Positions 14,259 to 22,601 of a stretch of 28,903 nucleotides of DNA are shown piece after piece. Origin of the DNA: a virus; IMG/VR virus record IMGVR_UViG_3300022602_000313, positions 1 through 28,903 of that record; one strand, given 5' to 3'. The translations under genes were made by a program, and so were the position numbers. Numbering within the stretch: the stretch's first letter is position 1; each line of letters starts with the position of its first letter. The notes below the pieces were generated by a model that worked only from the letters and a program-made list of their open reading frames with translations, did no database searches and was not told the DNA's origin.

Positions 14259-14418
14259 ACTAAATGACATATCTTTGCAACACATGGCAAAAGCGATAGG
14301 CGTAACACCCGAAGCACTTTGCAGAATGGAGAGAGGTAAGTATTGGATTAATTCTAAGAACTTATTTGCTATCCTTAAAGTACTTAATATAAAATTGTTT
14401 GAAGATGGGATTGAGTAA
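14224..14418 (+). CDS. XRE-type helix-turn-helix frame without a normal start
   Basis: The frame from just after the TAA at 14221-14223 to the TAA at 14416-14418 reads LSYYIRTERKLNDISLQHMA, then KAIGVTPEALCRMERGKYWI, then NSKNLFAILKVLNIKLFEDG. This is a recognisable XRE/Cro-type DNA-binding domain with its helix-turn-helix (SLQHMAKAIGVTPEALCRMERG). The only ATG (14284) lies inside helix 2 and would cut the domain, leaving 44 residues. Upstream there are only ATT (14242) and TTG (14275) codons. It overlaps the nuclease gene by 35 nt and the small terminase start by 14 nt. Possible explanations are a rare start codon, a frameshifted fusion with the nuclease, or decay. Confidence 0.55.
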   Translation, partial: QKLSYYIRTERKLNDISLQHMAKAIGVTPEALCRMERGKYWINSKNLFAILKVLNIKLFEDGIE

Positions 14419-14815
14419 AAATATATCTACACCTCAAGAACTTTGGAAACTTTTTTGTGACTATGTAGAACACGAAAAAGAAAGTCCTTTGTATAGGCGT
14501 GACTATGTTGGGAAAGAGGGCGAAGAAAAAGATACTCCATTACAAGTACCTATTACCTTTGAAGGGTTTGAGTGTTATCTTTGGGATAAGGGAATAATAG
14601 GAAATTTAAAAGATTATGCAAGCAATAGAGACGAAAGATATAATGATTTTGTTCCCATCATTACACGCATACGTCAAAATTGCTTTGTTCAAAATTTTAA
14701 AGGGGCATCCGTTGGGTTATTCAATGCAAACTTAATAGCTAGAAAATTGGGATTAGTTGAAAGTACTAAGAACGAAAATAATACAACTTTTACCGTAGAA
14801 ATTAAAGAAGATTGA
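14405..14815 (+). CDS. terS: Terminase small subunit
   Basis: A 136-residue protein starting MGLSKNISTPQELWKLFCDY. I chose the ATG at 14405; an in-frame TTG 6 nt upstream is less likely. The layout fits phage small terminases: an N-terminal helix ending in a Tyr/acidic stretch, VPITFEGFECYLWDKGII, and the helical end RIRQNCFVQNFKGASVGLFN then NLIARKLGL. Small terminases bind the packaging site and load the large subunit. The large-subunit gene follows 51 nt downstream, after an intrinsic terminator hairpin. Confidence 0.8.
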   Translation: MGLSKNISTPQELWKLFCDYVEHEKESPLYRRDYVGKEGEEKDTPLQVPITFEGFECYLWDKGIIGNLKDYASNRDERYNDFVPIITRIRQNCFVQNFKGASVGLFNANLIARKLGLVESTKNENNTTFTVEIKED

Positions 14816-14837
14816 TAATAATAATAACTATTTTTAT

Positions 14838-14863
14838 AGCCCTATTTATTTAGGGCTTTTTTA
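14838..14863 (+). terminator. Intrinsic terminator between terS and terL
   Basis: AGCCCTA (14838-14844) pairs with TAGGGCT (14851-14857) over a 6-nt loop and is followed by TTTTTTATTT, a classic terminator. The terL ATG is at 14867, only a few bases after the U-run, so as at 9618 a terminator stands directly before a gene of the same direction. Confidence 0.75.
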
Positions 14864-14866
14864 TTT

Positions 14867-16300
14867 ATGAAAATAATACTACCACCGTGGAATAAGATAA
14901 TAAACGAAACGTTTATCCCTTTGACTGACAATGAGGATAGGTATCTTATTTGTTGGGGGGGGCGTGGTAGTAGTAAGTCTTTATTTGCTGCAAAGAAGTT
15001 GATTTATAGATGTTTAAATGAGCCTTATTTTAGATACATCCTTTACCGTAAAACGTTTAATACGATTAAGGATTCACAGTTTCAAACCATTAAAGATATT
15101 GTTTACGATTGGGGGTTAGAGCAATTTTTTATATTCAATACTTCACCTTTAGAAATACGTTGTATTAATGGCAATAAGTTTATTTGTCGTGGTGGTGATG
15201 AGCCAAAGAAACTAAAATCTATTAAAGACCCGACAGGGGTATGGTATGAAGAAGAAATACCAGAGGAAGGGGATTTTATTACTATCACAACTTCTATAAG
15301 GACGCAGAAAGCAAAGTATTTACAAGAAATATTTACTATCAACCCAGAAGTAGAAGGGGATTTTGCCGACCACTGGTTTTGGAAGCAATTTTTTAAAGAT
15401 AAGCCAGATGGTAGTTTTAAAGATAAAGCCGAAATAGATATAGGCGGCGGCAAGAAACATATTTTGACTTATACAAGCCATCACAGCACCTATAAAGACA
15501 ATAGATGGATTCCTGATAGTTTTATTGCTCAATTATTGGCACTAAAAGAAAACAACCCTTATTATTACACTATTTACGCTTTGGGCAAGTGGGGCAACAA
15601 GTCAAGCGGTGGAAACTTTTATAAACTATTCAATAGGGCAAAAAATACGGCTTTTTTAAAATACAATCCTGACTTAGCTTTACACGTTAGTTTTGACTTT
15701 AACGTAAACCCATATATGACTTGCACTATATGGCAAATAGAAGGTAAAAAAGCGATGCAAATAGATGAAATTACTTTGCCATCACCTAACAATAGAACAG
15801 AAATAATTTGTAGGGAGTTTGAAAAGAAATATTTTAGCCACATTGCGGGGGTTTTTATTTATGGTGACCCGGCAGGAAAGCACGAAGATACTAGAACTGA
15901 AAAAGGGTACAATGATTTTGTGATTATTAAAAAAGGGTTGCAAAAGTTTAAACCCGTTGAAAGGGTGCAACGTTCAGCCCCGCCAGTTGCTATGCGTGGT
16001 AATTGGATAAACTCTATCTTTGCACATAATGAGGGCGGATTAGAAATATTGATAGATGAAAAATGCAGCAAAACAATAAACGATTATTTATATTTGAAAG
16101 AAGATTCAGACGGCACTAAGTCTAAGTCGAAAGTTAAAGACCCCGAAACAGGTATTAGTTATGAAAAGTACGGACATACATCAGATGCCAACGATTATCT
16201 TCTTTGCTCCGCTTTTGCCCAAGACTTCACGGCGTATCAGCGTGGGGGCGTAATACGCACCCCAACCACAGGCAAAAATGTCTCTAAAAATAATTATTAA
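14867..16300 (+). CDS. terL: Terminase large subunit
   Basis: A 477-residue packaging motor and nuclease. The ATPase has a Walker A-like GGRGSSKS (residues 31-38), common in PBSX/Mu-related large terminases, an adenine-contact region YILYRKTFNTIKDSQF, and Walker B/catalytic acid VWYEEE (125-130). The RNase H-like nuclease domain begins near Asp277 in VSFDFNVNPY, with IYGDPAG and the final TSDANDYLL supplying the other acids. It cuts concatemers and drives DNA into proheads. It is followed by the connector and portal genes. Its start has no A-rich leader. Confidence 0.93.
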   Translation: MKIILPPWNKIINETFIPLTDNEDRYLICWGGRGSSKSLFAAKKLIYRCLNEPYFRYILYRKTFNTIKDSQFQTIKDIVYDWGLEQFFIFNTSPLEIRCINGNKFICRGGDEPKKLKSIKDPTGVWYEEEIPEEGDFITITTSIRTQKAKYLQEIFTINPEVEGDFADHWFWKQFFKDKPDGSFKDKAEIDIGGGKKHILTYTSHHSTYKDNRWIPDSFIAQLLALKENNPYYYTIYALGKWGNKSSGGNFYKLFNRAKNTAFLKYNPDLALHVSFDFNVNPYMTCTIWQIEGKKAMQIDEITLPSPNNRTEIICREFEKKYFSHIAGVFIYGDPAGKHEDTRTEKGYNDFVIIKKGLQKFKPVERVQRSAPPVAMRGNWINSIFAHNEGGLEILIDEKCSKTINDYLYLKEDSDGTKSKSKVKDPETGISYEKYGHTSDANDYLLCSAFAQDFTAYQRGGVIRTPTTGKNVSKNNY

Positions 16301-16344
16301 AAATAAACGAACTATTTTAGTACTTTTACGGCAAATTTTATTTA

Positions 16345-17295
16345 ATGGATAGCTTTTTATTTATAGGCGACTATTACAAGCAAATACAGGCAGATGCTTT
16401 AACGCAAATAATAGGCGGCAGCAATCAAATATTAGAAGCCATACAACGTGCGGCAGTAGAAGAATGTATCAGCTATCTAAAACAAAAATACGATACAACA
16501 CTTGAGTTTGAGCCAGTGACGCAACATAACCGCACTTTATCCTATTTGGCAGAAAACACGGTTTATCTTAATGCCATTGCCTACGACCCGACAGCTACTT
16601 ACGCATTGAACGCCTATACGCTATACAATGGAAGCGTCTATGAATGTAGTTTAGCCATTACGATACCTGAAACATTTAATCCCGAACATTGGACTTTATT
16701 AGGGTTGCAATACGATTTGTTTTATGCGATACTGCCTTACCCAACATTCAACTATCAATCCTTTTATAATGTCGGCGAGCAAGTATTTTGGCGCAATAAA
16801 ACATACACGGCTTTATTGCAGACGCAAGTGTTGGGGCATGATGATAAATTACAAATCAACCAAGCTGCAACCGACACAATTTTGAACGTATTCCCTGATG
16901 ACCCCGTTAATGGGGTAAAGTATTGGGGTGATGGTGTCGATTATAGCGTGCCAGCAAATACGGATTTATCAAATACGACCTATTGGGCAAGTGGCGACAA
17001 TAGAGACCAGAAATTGTTAATGATTTGCGTGGATATTGCACTTTACCACGTTTACGCAAGGATTGCACCGAGAAATATACCAGATTTGAGGATACACCGA
17101 TACATGGGGGATAGTCAGGACAGGGAGAAGGATACGGGCGGAAAAAGGATATTATACCCTACATATTCAGCTTTGGGTTGGTTGCAAGCTGCAAGCATTG
17201 GGGACGATATTACCCCCGAACTTCCACTATTGCAACCAGCACAAGGTGGCAGGATAAGGTTTGGGGGAAATTTTAAAAATGTTAATTCATACTAA
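16345..17295 (+). CDS. gp36-like (DUF1320) connector with inserted carbohydrate-binding-like modules
   Basis: A 316-residue protein. Residues about 1-55 (ADALTQIIGGSNQILEAIQR, then AAVEECISYLKQKYD) and 218-300 (DQKLLMICVDIALYHVYARI, PDLRIHRYMGD) together resemble Mu gp36/DUF1320 head-tail connector proteins. The usual single domain is interrupted by about 160 residues. The insert has two modules with spaced aromatic residues: one at about 88-120 (AYTLYNGSVYECSLAI, then FNPEHWTLLG) and one at about 139-215 (GEQVFWRNKTYTALL, then TTYWASG), which look like CBM5/12-type chitin-binding folds. It probably sits at the neck. It lies between terL and the portal gene, 3 nt before the latter. Confidence 0.65.
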   Translation: MDSFLFIGDYYKQIQADALTQIIGGSNQILEAIQRAAVEECISYLKQKYDTTLEFEPVTQHNRTLSYLAENTVYLNAIAYDPTATYALNAYTLYNGSVYECSLAITIPETFNPEHWTLLGLQYDLFYAILPYPTFNYQSFYNVGEQVFWRNKTYTALLQTQVLGHDDKLQINQAATDTILNVFPDDPVNGVKYWGDGVDYSVPANTDLSNTTYWASGDNRDQKLLMICVDIALYHVYARIAPRNIPDLRIHRYMGDSQDREKDTGGKRILYPTYSALGWLQAASIGDDITPELPLLQPAQGGRIRFGGNFKNVNSY

Positions 17296-17298
17296 ATT

Positions 17299-18642
17299 AT
17301 GGGCGCACCAAATAATAATCCATTCGTAGGTTTTCTTAAATCTATTAACCCATTTGGGCAGGATAGCAATAATCCGTCAGCGGTAAAGAAAGATTTAAGA
17401 AATTATATTGCACCTGTACAATTTCAGCGTCTTAGGGCGGACGTTTTATCATGGCGTGACATTATGGTAGAATCGGAATCAGCTTGGTATCCGCATAGGG
17501 TCAAAGCCCAACGCCTGTTTATTGACACCATAAACAATGCTCAAATATTCGCCTGCATAGAACGCCGTAAGGATTTGACACTACTTCGCAAATGGGAGTT
17601 TATGGATAGGCACGGAAAGATAGACCAATACACGACTGATTTGTTGACCGATACTATCAACGGGCGCAACCAAAATAAAGAATGGTTCAACAAGTTTATA
17701 TCATATTCACTCGATGCACTTTATTATGGTTACACATTAATTACATTGGGCGATATAGTAAACGATAGTTTTCCTAACATCGACATAGTAAAACGTTGGA
17801 ACGTTTCGCCGGATAGGTTGAACGTTACCAGTTACGTTTATTCATTAAGTGGAGCAAACTTTATGGAAAAACCCTATAAAAATTGGCACGTTTACATTGA
17901 TACACCAAACGATATAGGTAGTAGCAGGAGCGGTTTTGGCTTATTGTATAAAGTTGGTATTTATGAAATCTTTTTGCGTAACATTTTGGGATTTAATGGT
18001 GACTTTGTAGAATTATATTCACAGCCTTACAGGGTAGGTAAGACTACTAAGACTACTGAAGGCGAAAGAGCAGAACTAGCAACAGCCTTACAGCAAATGG
18101 GTAGTGCAGGGTGGGCATTGATAGACCCGGAGGATGAGATTACTTTTTTGGAAACAGCATTAGGCGGGACGGGTTACCAAGGCTATGATAATTTTGAGCA
18201 ACGACTTGAAAAGAAGATAAGCAAGATTATTTTGGGTCACGCCGATGCGATGGATAGTGTGCCGGGAAAATTGGGAGCAGGTCAGCAAGGCGGGCAAAAA
18301 TCTCCCGTGGAACAAGCAATGGATGATAAGGCAACTAAGGACGGTAGTTTTGCCCAGAACGTGGTTAATACCAAGCTGTTTGAAAACCTTAGAAACTTAG
18401 GCTTTCCGATTCCACCCGAAACGGTAGCCGTATTAAAAAATGATGCCGAGGTGAAGGAATTTAACGACAGCGTAATAGACCAAGCCGTTAAGATGCAAAC
18501 GGCGGGGCTTACTATGGATGCCAAATATTTTACAAAGACTACTGGGATTCCCGTTGCTGCACCAGCGTTACCAATGCCTTCATTTACGCCGAGCATTAAA
18601 AACAAATTGGAAAAAATTTATAATAAACATACGCATGATTAA
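17299..18642 (+). CDS. Portal protein, DUF935/Mu gp29-like
   Basis: A 447-residue portal protein that forms the ring through which DNA enters the head. Family-like segments are visible: ACIERRKDLTLLRKWEF (about residues 90-106), WFNKFISYSLDALYYGYTLI (about 132-151), a Gly-rich loop with TEGERAELATALQQMGSAGW, and ISKIILGHADAMD near residue 310, followed by the Gly/Gln-rich tunnel-loop area. The C-terminal tail has a Pro-rich stretch. It follows the connector and precedes the MuF-type head gene, the order usual in Mu-like phages. Confidence 0.85.
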   Translation: MGAPNNNPFVGFLKSINPFGQDSNNPSAVKKDLRNYIAPVQFQRLRADVLSWRDIMVESESAWYPHRVKAQRLFIDTINNAQIFACIERRKDLTLLRKWEFMDRHGKIDQYTTDLLTDTINGRNQNKEWFNKFISYSLDALYYGYTLITLGDIVNDSFPNIDIVKRWNVSPDRLNVTSYVYSLSGANFMEKPYKNWHVYIDTPNDIGSSRSGFGLLYKVGIYEIFLRNILGFNGDFVELYSQPYRVGKTTKTTEGERAELATALQQMGSAGWALIDPEDEITFLETALGGTGYQGYDNFEQRLEKKISKIILGHADAMDSVPGKLGAGQQGGQKSPVEQAMDDKATKDGSFAQNVVNTKLFENLRNLGFPIPPETVAVLKNDAEVKEFNDSVIDQAVKMQTAGLTMDAKYFTKTTGIPVAAPALPMPSFTPSIKNKLEKIYNKHTHD

Positions 18643-18952
18643 GAAACTAATTGAAAAGTATAAGGCTTACAGAAAATATAAGTTGCAAACAAAAGCCTAT
18701 AAAGAGATTACGACAGCTTTGGCGAGCAATCCGACCATACTTGCCGAAAAGAAACTGCAATTTGAGAAAATATTTGGCATTGACAGCAAGACAAGAACTA
18801 GGGAACAATGGGCAAACCTTGTGAGGGTTTACGGTATTGCCACGGTGGCGGAAAAAGAAGGATTGACGGAACGTGAAGTAAATTTGAAATGTACCGAAAG
18901 TTTTAGTATTAGATTGAAAAGGGAGTTTAAAGAAAAAGCTGCTAATGCCTAA
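18635..18952 (+). CDS. Hypothetical helical protein between portal and MuF
   Basis: A 105-residue protein starting MIKKLIEKYKAYRKYKLQTK. I chose the ATG at 18635, which overlaps the portal stop by 8 nt; longer versions would lie inside the portal gene. It is strongly basic and helical, with REQWANLVRVYGIATVAEKE and LTEREVNLKCTESFSIRLKR. It overlaps the following MuF-type gene by 8 nt. The position suggests a head-assembly accessory role, but no family is recognised. Confidence 0.6.
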   Translation: MIKKLIEKYKAYRKYKLQTKAYKEITTALASNPTILAEKKLQFEKIFGIDSKTRTREQWANLVRVYGIATVAEKEGLTEREVNLKCTESFSIRLKREFKEKAANA

Positions 18953-19742
18953 AGAAAAAGACACACCCAAAATGAAATACACCGAAGCACAAGTCGAAAG
19001 CTTGCTGCATGGTATTTTTACGGGTGAAGTTGACGAGTACAATATCCCAGAAGAATTGTACAGCGCAATTTCAGACTACCTTTTGAAAGCACTTTATGAT
19101 GGCTTTGGTGGTACTTTGGCAGACTTTGAGGGCAAGGATTATGAGTTGTTGAACGAGTTACGGGAAAATATATATATGTTTTCGGCGGCGAAGTCTTACC
19201 AGCAGCTAAAGGATATTGGTAGTTTGATGTTCGATGAAAACGGCGACAGGGTAAGCATCAATGAGTTTTCAAAGTTAGGTGCAGAAAGATTTGATACGTG
19301 GAACGATGCCTACGGACGGACGGAATACAATACAGCCGTAGCCAGTGCCGAAATGGCTGGTAAATGGAATGAAGTTGAACGCAACAAAGATTTATTGCCG
19401 TACCTTCGCTACAGCACCATTGGGGATGCTTGCGATATTTGCGCACCATTGGACGGCATGACAGCTAAGGTTGATGATGCTATTTGGAACACGGTAACAC
19501 CACCAAACCATTTCAACTGCCTTTGTGTGCTTACCCAAGAAGAGGCAGATATAGAAGAAACGCCAACAGACGAAAAGGATGCTATCTTTGCAAAGGTGGA
19601 CAAAGAAATGGATGATACTTTTAAATTTAATCCCGGAAAGGAAAAGGTAGTGTTCAGTGAAGACCACCCATATTTCCAAGTTCCAAAAGAAGATAGGGAG
19701 TATGCAGAGAATAATTTTGGGTTAGAAATTCCTACACCATGA
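18945..19742 (+). CDS. MuF-type minor head protein
   Basis: A 265-residue protein of the phage Mu F/SPP1 gp7 family. The signature is RYSTIGDACDICAPLDGMTA (about residues 150-169) followed by TPPNHFNCLC (about 187-196), with paired cysteines typical of the MuF fold, preceded by NDAYGRTEYNTAVASAEMAG. These minor head proteins associate with the portal, and some are ejected with the DNA. The C-terminal 65 residues are acidic and variable. The ATG at 19739 overlaps its stop as ATGA, which suggests that the next gene is coupled to it. Confidence 0.88.
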   Translation: MPKEKDTPKMKYTEAQVESLLHGIFTGEVDEYNIPEELYSAISDYLLKALYDGFGGTLADFEGKDYELLNELRENIYMFSAAKSYQQLKDIGSLMFDENGDRVSINEFSKLGAERFDTWNDAYGRTEYNTAVASAEMAGKWNEVERNKDLLPYLRYSTIGDACDICAPLDGMTAKVDDAIWNTVTPPNHFNCLCVLTQEEADIEETPTDEKDAIFAKVDKEMDDTFKFNPGKEKVVFSEDHPYFQVPKEDREYAENNFGLEIPTP

Positions 19743-19947
19743 CAACAAAAAAAAAATAGCAGAGTTGCACCTCGTTTCTATGATACTGTTATCGCAACAG
19801 TTGGAAGGCAACAGCGACTATGAGAAATTGAAACGACTGGAAGCAAAGGCTTTGGCGATAGTATGCAACTCTTTTGAGCAGGGCAGGGAATATGGCAAAA
19901 GGGAACGTGACGGCGAATTGATAATAAAAAGTATGGGGAATGAGTGA
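19739..19947 (+). CDS. Small protein whose start lies one base out of frame at an A10 tract
   Basis: The body is IAELHLVSMILLSQQLEGNS then DYEKLKRLEAKALAIVCNSF and a charged end (GREYGKRERDGELIIKSMGNE). It is open from 19726 but has no ATG until 19780; a TTG at 19765 is possible. An ATG at 19739 overlaps the MuF stop as ATGA. In its own frame it codes only MTTKKK before TAG, because the A tract at 19747-19756 has ten bases. With eleven A, or a one-base slip backwards, it would continue MTTKKKIAELHLVS as a 69-residue protein. Transcriptional slippage on A10 or a sequence error is the likely reason. It overlaps the next gene by 8 nt. Function unknown. Confidence 0.55.
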
Positions 19948-20422
19948 TAAATTCAATTTTCAAGAAATAACAAAACGCCTGCAAGCAGGGGAACGTGAGA
20001 CTTTAGTACTATTGAGCAATCAAGCGCAGAATTATTTCCTATCTTCGTTCAAGAATCAAGGGTTCGATGGGAAGCCATGGCAGGAAGTGCAGAGGAGAAT
20101 AGAAGGCACAAACGCCTACAAATATCCTAAGACAAAAGGACTACAACGGCATACTTCGCCGATATTGGTTGGTGCGGGATTCAAGATAAGGGGCGGCACG
20201 TTGCGAAGGGCGGTAAGTAGCATGGCAGACACGGCGCAGATAACAACAAGTGGTGGCGGTGGTACTAGCAAGTTAAGGATGGTGGTAGATTTGGATTATG
20301 CCAAATACAATAATGAAGGCGGCGGACATTTGCCAAAAAGACAATTCGTAGGACAAACGGCGCAATTGACAGAAATGCAATTGGCTAAGATTAAGGAAAT
20401 AACTAAAAGGATATTTAAGTAA
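19940..20422 (+). CDS. Virion morphogenesis protein, Mu gpG-like
   Basis: A 160-residue protein of the phage virion morphogenesis family (Mu gpG type). It shows the N-terminal helix with LVLLSNQAQNYFLSSFKNQG and PWQEVQRR, the GGTLRRAVSSM segment, and the family's best-known part near the end: LDYAKYNNEGGGHLPKRQFV. Such proteins act in tail or head-tail assembly. Its start overlaps the preceding small gene by 8 nt and the next ATG comes 1 nt after its stop. Confidence 0.82.
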   Translation: MSDKFNFQEITKRLQAGERETLVLLSNQAQNYFLSSFKNQGFDGKPWQEVQRRIEGTNAYKYPKTKGLQRHTSPILVGAGFKIRGGTLRRAVSSMADTAQITTSGGGGTSKLRMVVDLDYAKYNNEGGGHLPKRQFVGQTAQLTEMQLAKIKEITKRIFK

Positions 20423-20423
20423 A

Positions 20424-21035
20424 ATGGCAGGAATCAAACAACCTTTGCAGGATGTATTGGCGCAACTTGCTGCTATCCAAGTGACAAACATGGATAATCA
20501 AGTTGGTAACTTATACTCCCGTGTGTGGAACAACCAACTGCAATACATGGATGACGGAACGGGGGATGTATTCCCACGACCAGCCGCATTTGTGGAAGTA
20601 GTTAGCCCTGCACAATACGAACCCATGGGATTAGGTTTTAGGTCCGCCGATTTGGGTTTTCGTATCCATCTTATACACGACTTCTATAACCAAGATGGAA
20701 CGATGGAGCAAGATTTAGGAATATTCGACTTACGGGATACGATACTTGCAAACCACAACAACCCCGTTAATCCGGGGCTATCGCTATTTTGCCCGACAGC
20801 TTGCGGTGCGATGGTATGCGTAAGCGAAATGCAGGATTATTCACACAAAAATATTTATCACTACATATTGGATTTTGTTTGTAATTTTACCGACAGTAAA
20901 GGCAGTGGGTACGATACTAATGCTGGGCAGTTTGATGATACGCCTAATGCTAATATGGATACACAGATAACGGCAACTATTGGTGAAAGCGCAGCGAATA
21001 TTCCAGATACAACTTACTTTATAATACCGCAATAA
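20424..21035 (+). CDS. Putative tail terminator or connector protein
   Basis: A 203-residue protein starting MAGIKQPLQDVLAQLAAIQV. The fold looks alpha/beta with strands around FPRPAAFVEVV and LGFRIHLIHDFY, then a helix and YHYILDFVCNFTD. This layout resembles small tail-terminator and gp37-like neck proteins, and the location between the gpG-like gene and baseplate J would suit that, but the assignment is by context. The C-terminal 40 residues are low-complexity and acidic. Confidence 0.5.
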   Translation: MAGIKQPLQDVLAQLAAIQVTNMDNQVGNLYSRVWNNQLQYMDDGTGDVFPRPAAFVEVVSPAQYEPMGLGFRSADLGFRIHLIHDFYNQDGTMEQDLGIFDLRDTILANHNNPVNPGLSLFCPTACGAMVCVSEMQDYSHKNIYHYILDFVCNFTDSKGSGYDTNAGQFDDTPNANMDTQITATIGESAANIPDTTYFIIPQ

Positions 21036-21036
21036 A

Positions 21037-21918
21037 ATGGCACGAAGTGTAGCAACAATACAAACTCAAATACAAACCGCCTTGGTTGCAAACCTTGCAG
21101 CGGTAGGGATTACTTTGGATACTACCCAATGGAGCAAGCGCAACATCTTTAGGGTGTTGTGTTTCACGTTTTCCGTTTGCGCCGCTTTTATAGAACAGTT
21201 AATGGATGTATTGCAATTGTCAATCGAAACAACGGTAAGCCAAGCCGCTGCACCTTCAGCTACATGGTTGCAGTTAAAGATGTTTCTTTTTCAATATTCA
21301 GCCACCAACCCGCAAATTTTGCAATTAATAAACACTGTTATCCAATACCCAGTGGTTGATGCCACCCTGCAAATAATTACAGGGTGCAGCGTTACAAGTA
21401 GTGTAAGTAATGAGGTTGTAATAAAAGTGGCTAAAGGCAATCCCTTTGTTGCGTTATCAATCGGAGAGCTTTCAGCGGCTCAGGGATATGTCAATGAGTT
21501 GGGGGCGGCTGGAATAAAATACACGGTTGTTTCTTTAAACAGCGACAAGATTTATATCAATGCAAATATTTATTACAACGGTCAATACTCGGCGGTAATA
21601 CAGGCTAATGTTATTGCAGCCCTTAATGCCTTCTTGCAGAATATTGCAACAACAAATTTAACTACTAATCTTTCAACAAACGGGGCTATAAAGATTAGTG
21701 ATATTGAGAGTACCATAAGAAGTGTCACGGGGGTCAATGACGTGGTATTGTTGAATGTTTCCGCAAGACCAGACAGTGCAGCTTTCAGCGCAAGTGTAAA
21801 CCTTGTTTTGAATCAAACGCTACTAAGTAGGCAATGGCTGCCTATTGCGGGTTATACGGTGCAGGAGACAACAACCGGGGAAACATTCGCTGATTCTCTA
21901 AACTTTATACCGCAATAA
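21037..21918 (+). CDS. Baseplate J-like protein
   Basis: A 293-residue protein of the baseplate J group, a wedge component of contractile tails that joins the baseplate to the sheath and fibres. It has an N-terminal helical part (SVATIQTQIQTALVANLAAV), a domain with GCSVTSSVSNEVVIKVAKGN, and the characteristic region KIYINANIYYNGQYSAVIQA followed by a helix (NVIAALNAFLQN) and IKISDIESTIRSVTGVNDVV. These two segments match the J-family beta domain and the swivel helix. The next gene starts with an ATG that overlaps its stop. Confidence 0.75.
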   Translation: MARSVATIQTQIQTALVANLAAVGITLDTTQWSKRNIFRVLCFTFSVCAAFIEQLMDVLQLSIETTVSQAAAPSATWLQLKMFLFQYSATNPQILQLINTVIQYPVVDATLQIITGCSVTSSVSNEVVIKVAKGNPFVALSIGELSAAQGYVNELGAAGIKYTVVSLNSDKIYINANIYYNGQYSAVIQANVIAALNAFLQNIATTNLTTNLSTNGAIKISDIESTIRSVTGVNDVVLLNVSARPDSAAFSASVNLVLNQTLLSRQWLPIAGYTVQETTTGETFADSLNFIPQ

Positions 21919-22589
21919 TGAGTTTTTACGACTTAGACATATCGAAGCAAGCGAAAATATTATTGCCGCCTGATAAGCGTTACAATAATACGATTGCCAT
22001 TCTCACAGCCTTTTTGTCGCCATTGCAATGGGCGCACGATTTACTGTTTAATTCGTATTATGTAGGCAGTTCCGCTCCAGCATACGCTCCAGGTACTTAC
22101 AACTATCAAGACGAAGTTATTTACAACAAACAAGTTTACAGCAGTTTGATTGATAACAATACTGATGCACCAACTACTAGCAATTGGATATTAATACAAA
22201 ACAATTTCATAGGCGTACAAGAAAGGGCGTTATATAATGGCAACAAACTAATTTTAGAGTACGCCTGCAACAAGGAATTTGGTACTACATTTAGACAGCC
22301 TAACGACCCCATTAATCCAACACCTAGCGACATTTACATAACCAACGTTGCAGCCACGCTAACAGGTTTTAGAGTTGGCAGCACGGAAGCGGGCAGCAGT
22401 AGCGTTGGTGCTAGTGGTGCTAGTGCAAGCATCGGCGGTTTGACACCGTTTGTGTATGTAAACAATTTCACGGTAAACATACCTACGGCATTGGCAACGG
22501 GTTTGGGCGCAAACTATGTGGCGATAGTCAGCAGTTTTGTTGGGCAATATGCAGCAGCAAGTATCAACTTTACAATTTCAACATATTAA
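21918..22589 (+). CDS. Tail/baseplate protein with carbohydrate-binding-like module
   Basis: A 223-residue protein whose start overlaps the J-gene stop (TAATG). Residues about 53-92 read APAYAPGTYNYQDEVIYNKQ, VYSSLIDNNTDA, then NWILIQN, a compact module with spaced Tyr/Trp like CBM5/12. The same module pattern interrupts the connector gene at 16345. A Gly/Ser/Ala-rich linker (about 153-173) leads to a hydrophobic beta-rich end. The position after baseplate J suggests a baseplate or spike-associated binding protein. Confidence 0.55.
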   Translation: MSFYDLDISKQAKILLPPDKRYNNTIAILTAFLSPLQWAHDLLFNSYYVGSSAPAYAPGTYNYQDEVIYNKQVYSSLIDNNTDAPTTSNWILIQNNFIGVQERALYNGNKLILEYACNKEFGTTFRQPNDPINPTPSDIYITNVAATLTGFRVGSTEAGSSSVGASGASASIGGLTPFVYVNNFTVNIPTALATGLGANYVAIVSSFVGQYAAASINFTISTY

Positions 22590-22601
22590 AAATTTATAGC
22601 A

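Noticed and set aside
14270-14277. TATCTTTG promoter-like box just before the ATG at 14284
   Set aside because: It has no TTG at the proper distance, and the bases encode the conserved ISLQ part of the XRE domain, so coding constraint explains them.
15103-15453. Minus-strand open frame of 116 codons in the terL gene
   Set aside because: It lies fully antisense to a strongly supported large terminase gene and has no recognisable content.
21363-21386. CACCCTG/CAGGGTG hairpin inside the baseplate J gene
   Set aside because: It is a short stem within a clear coding region with no U-run and no gene boundary nearby; probably chance.
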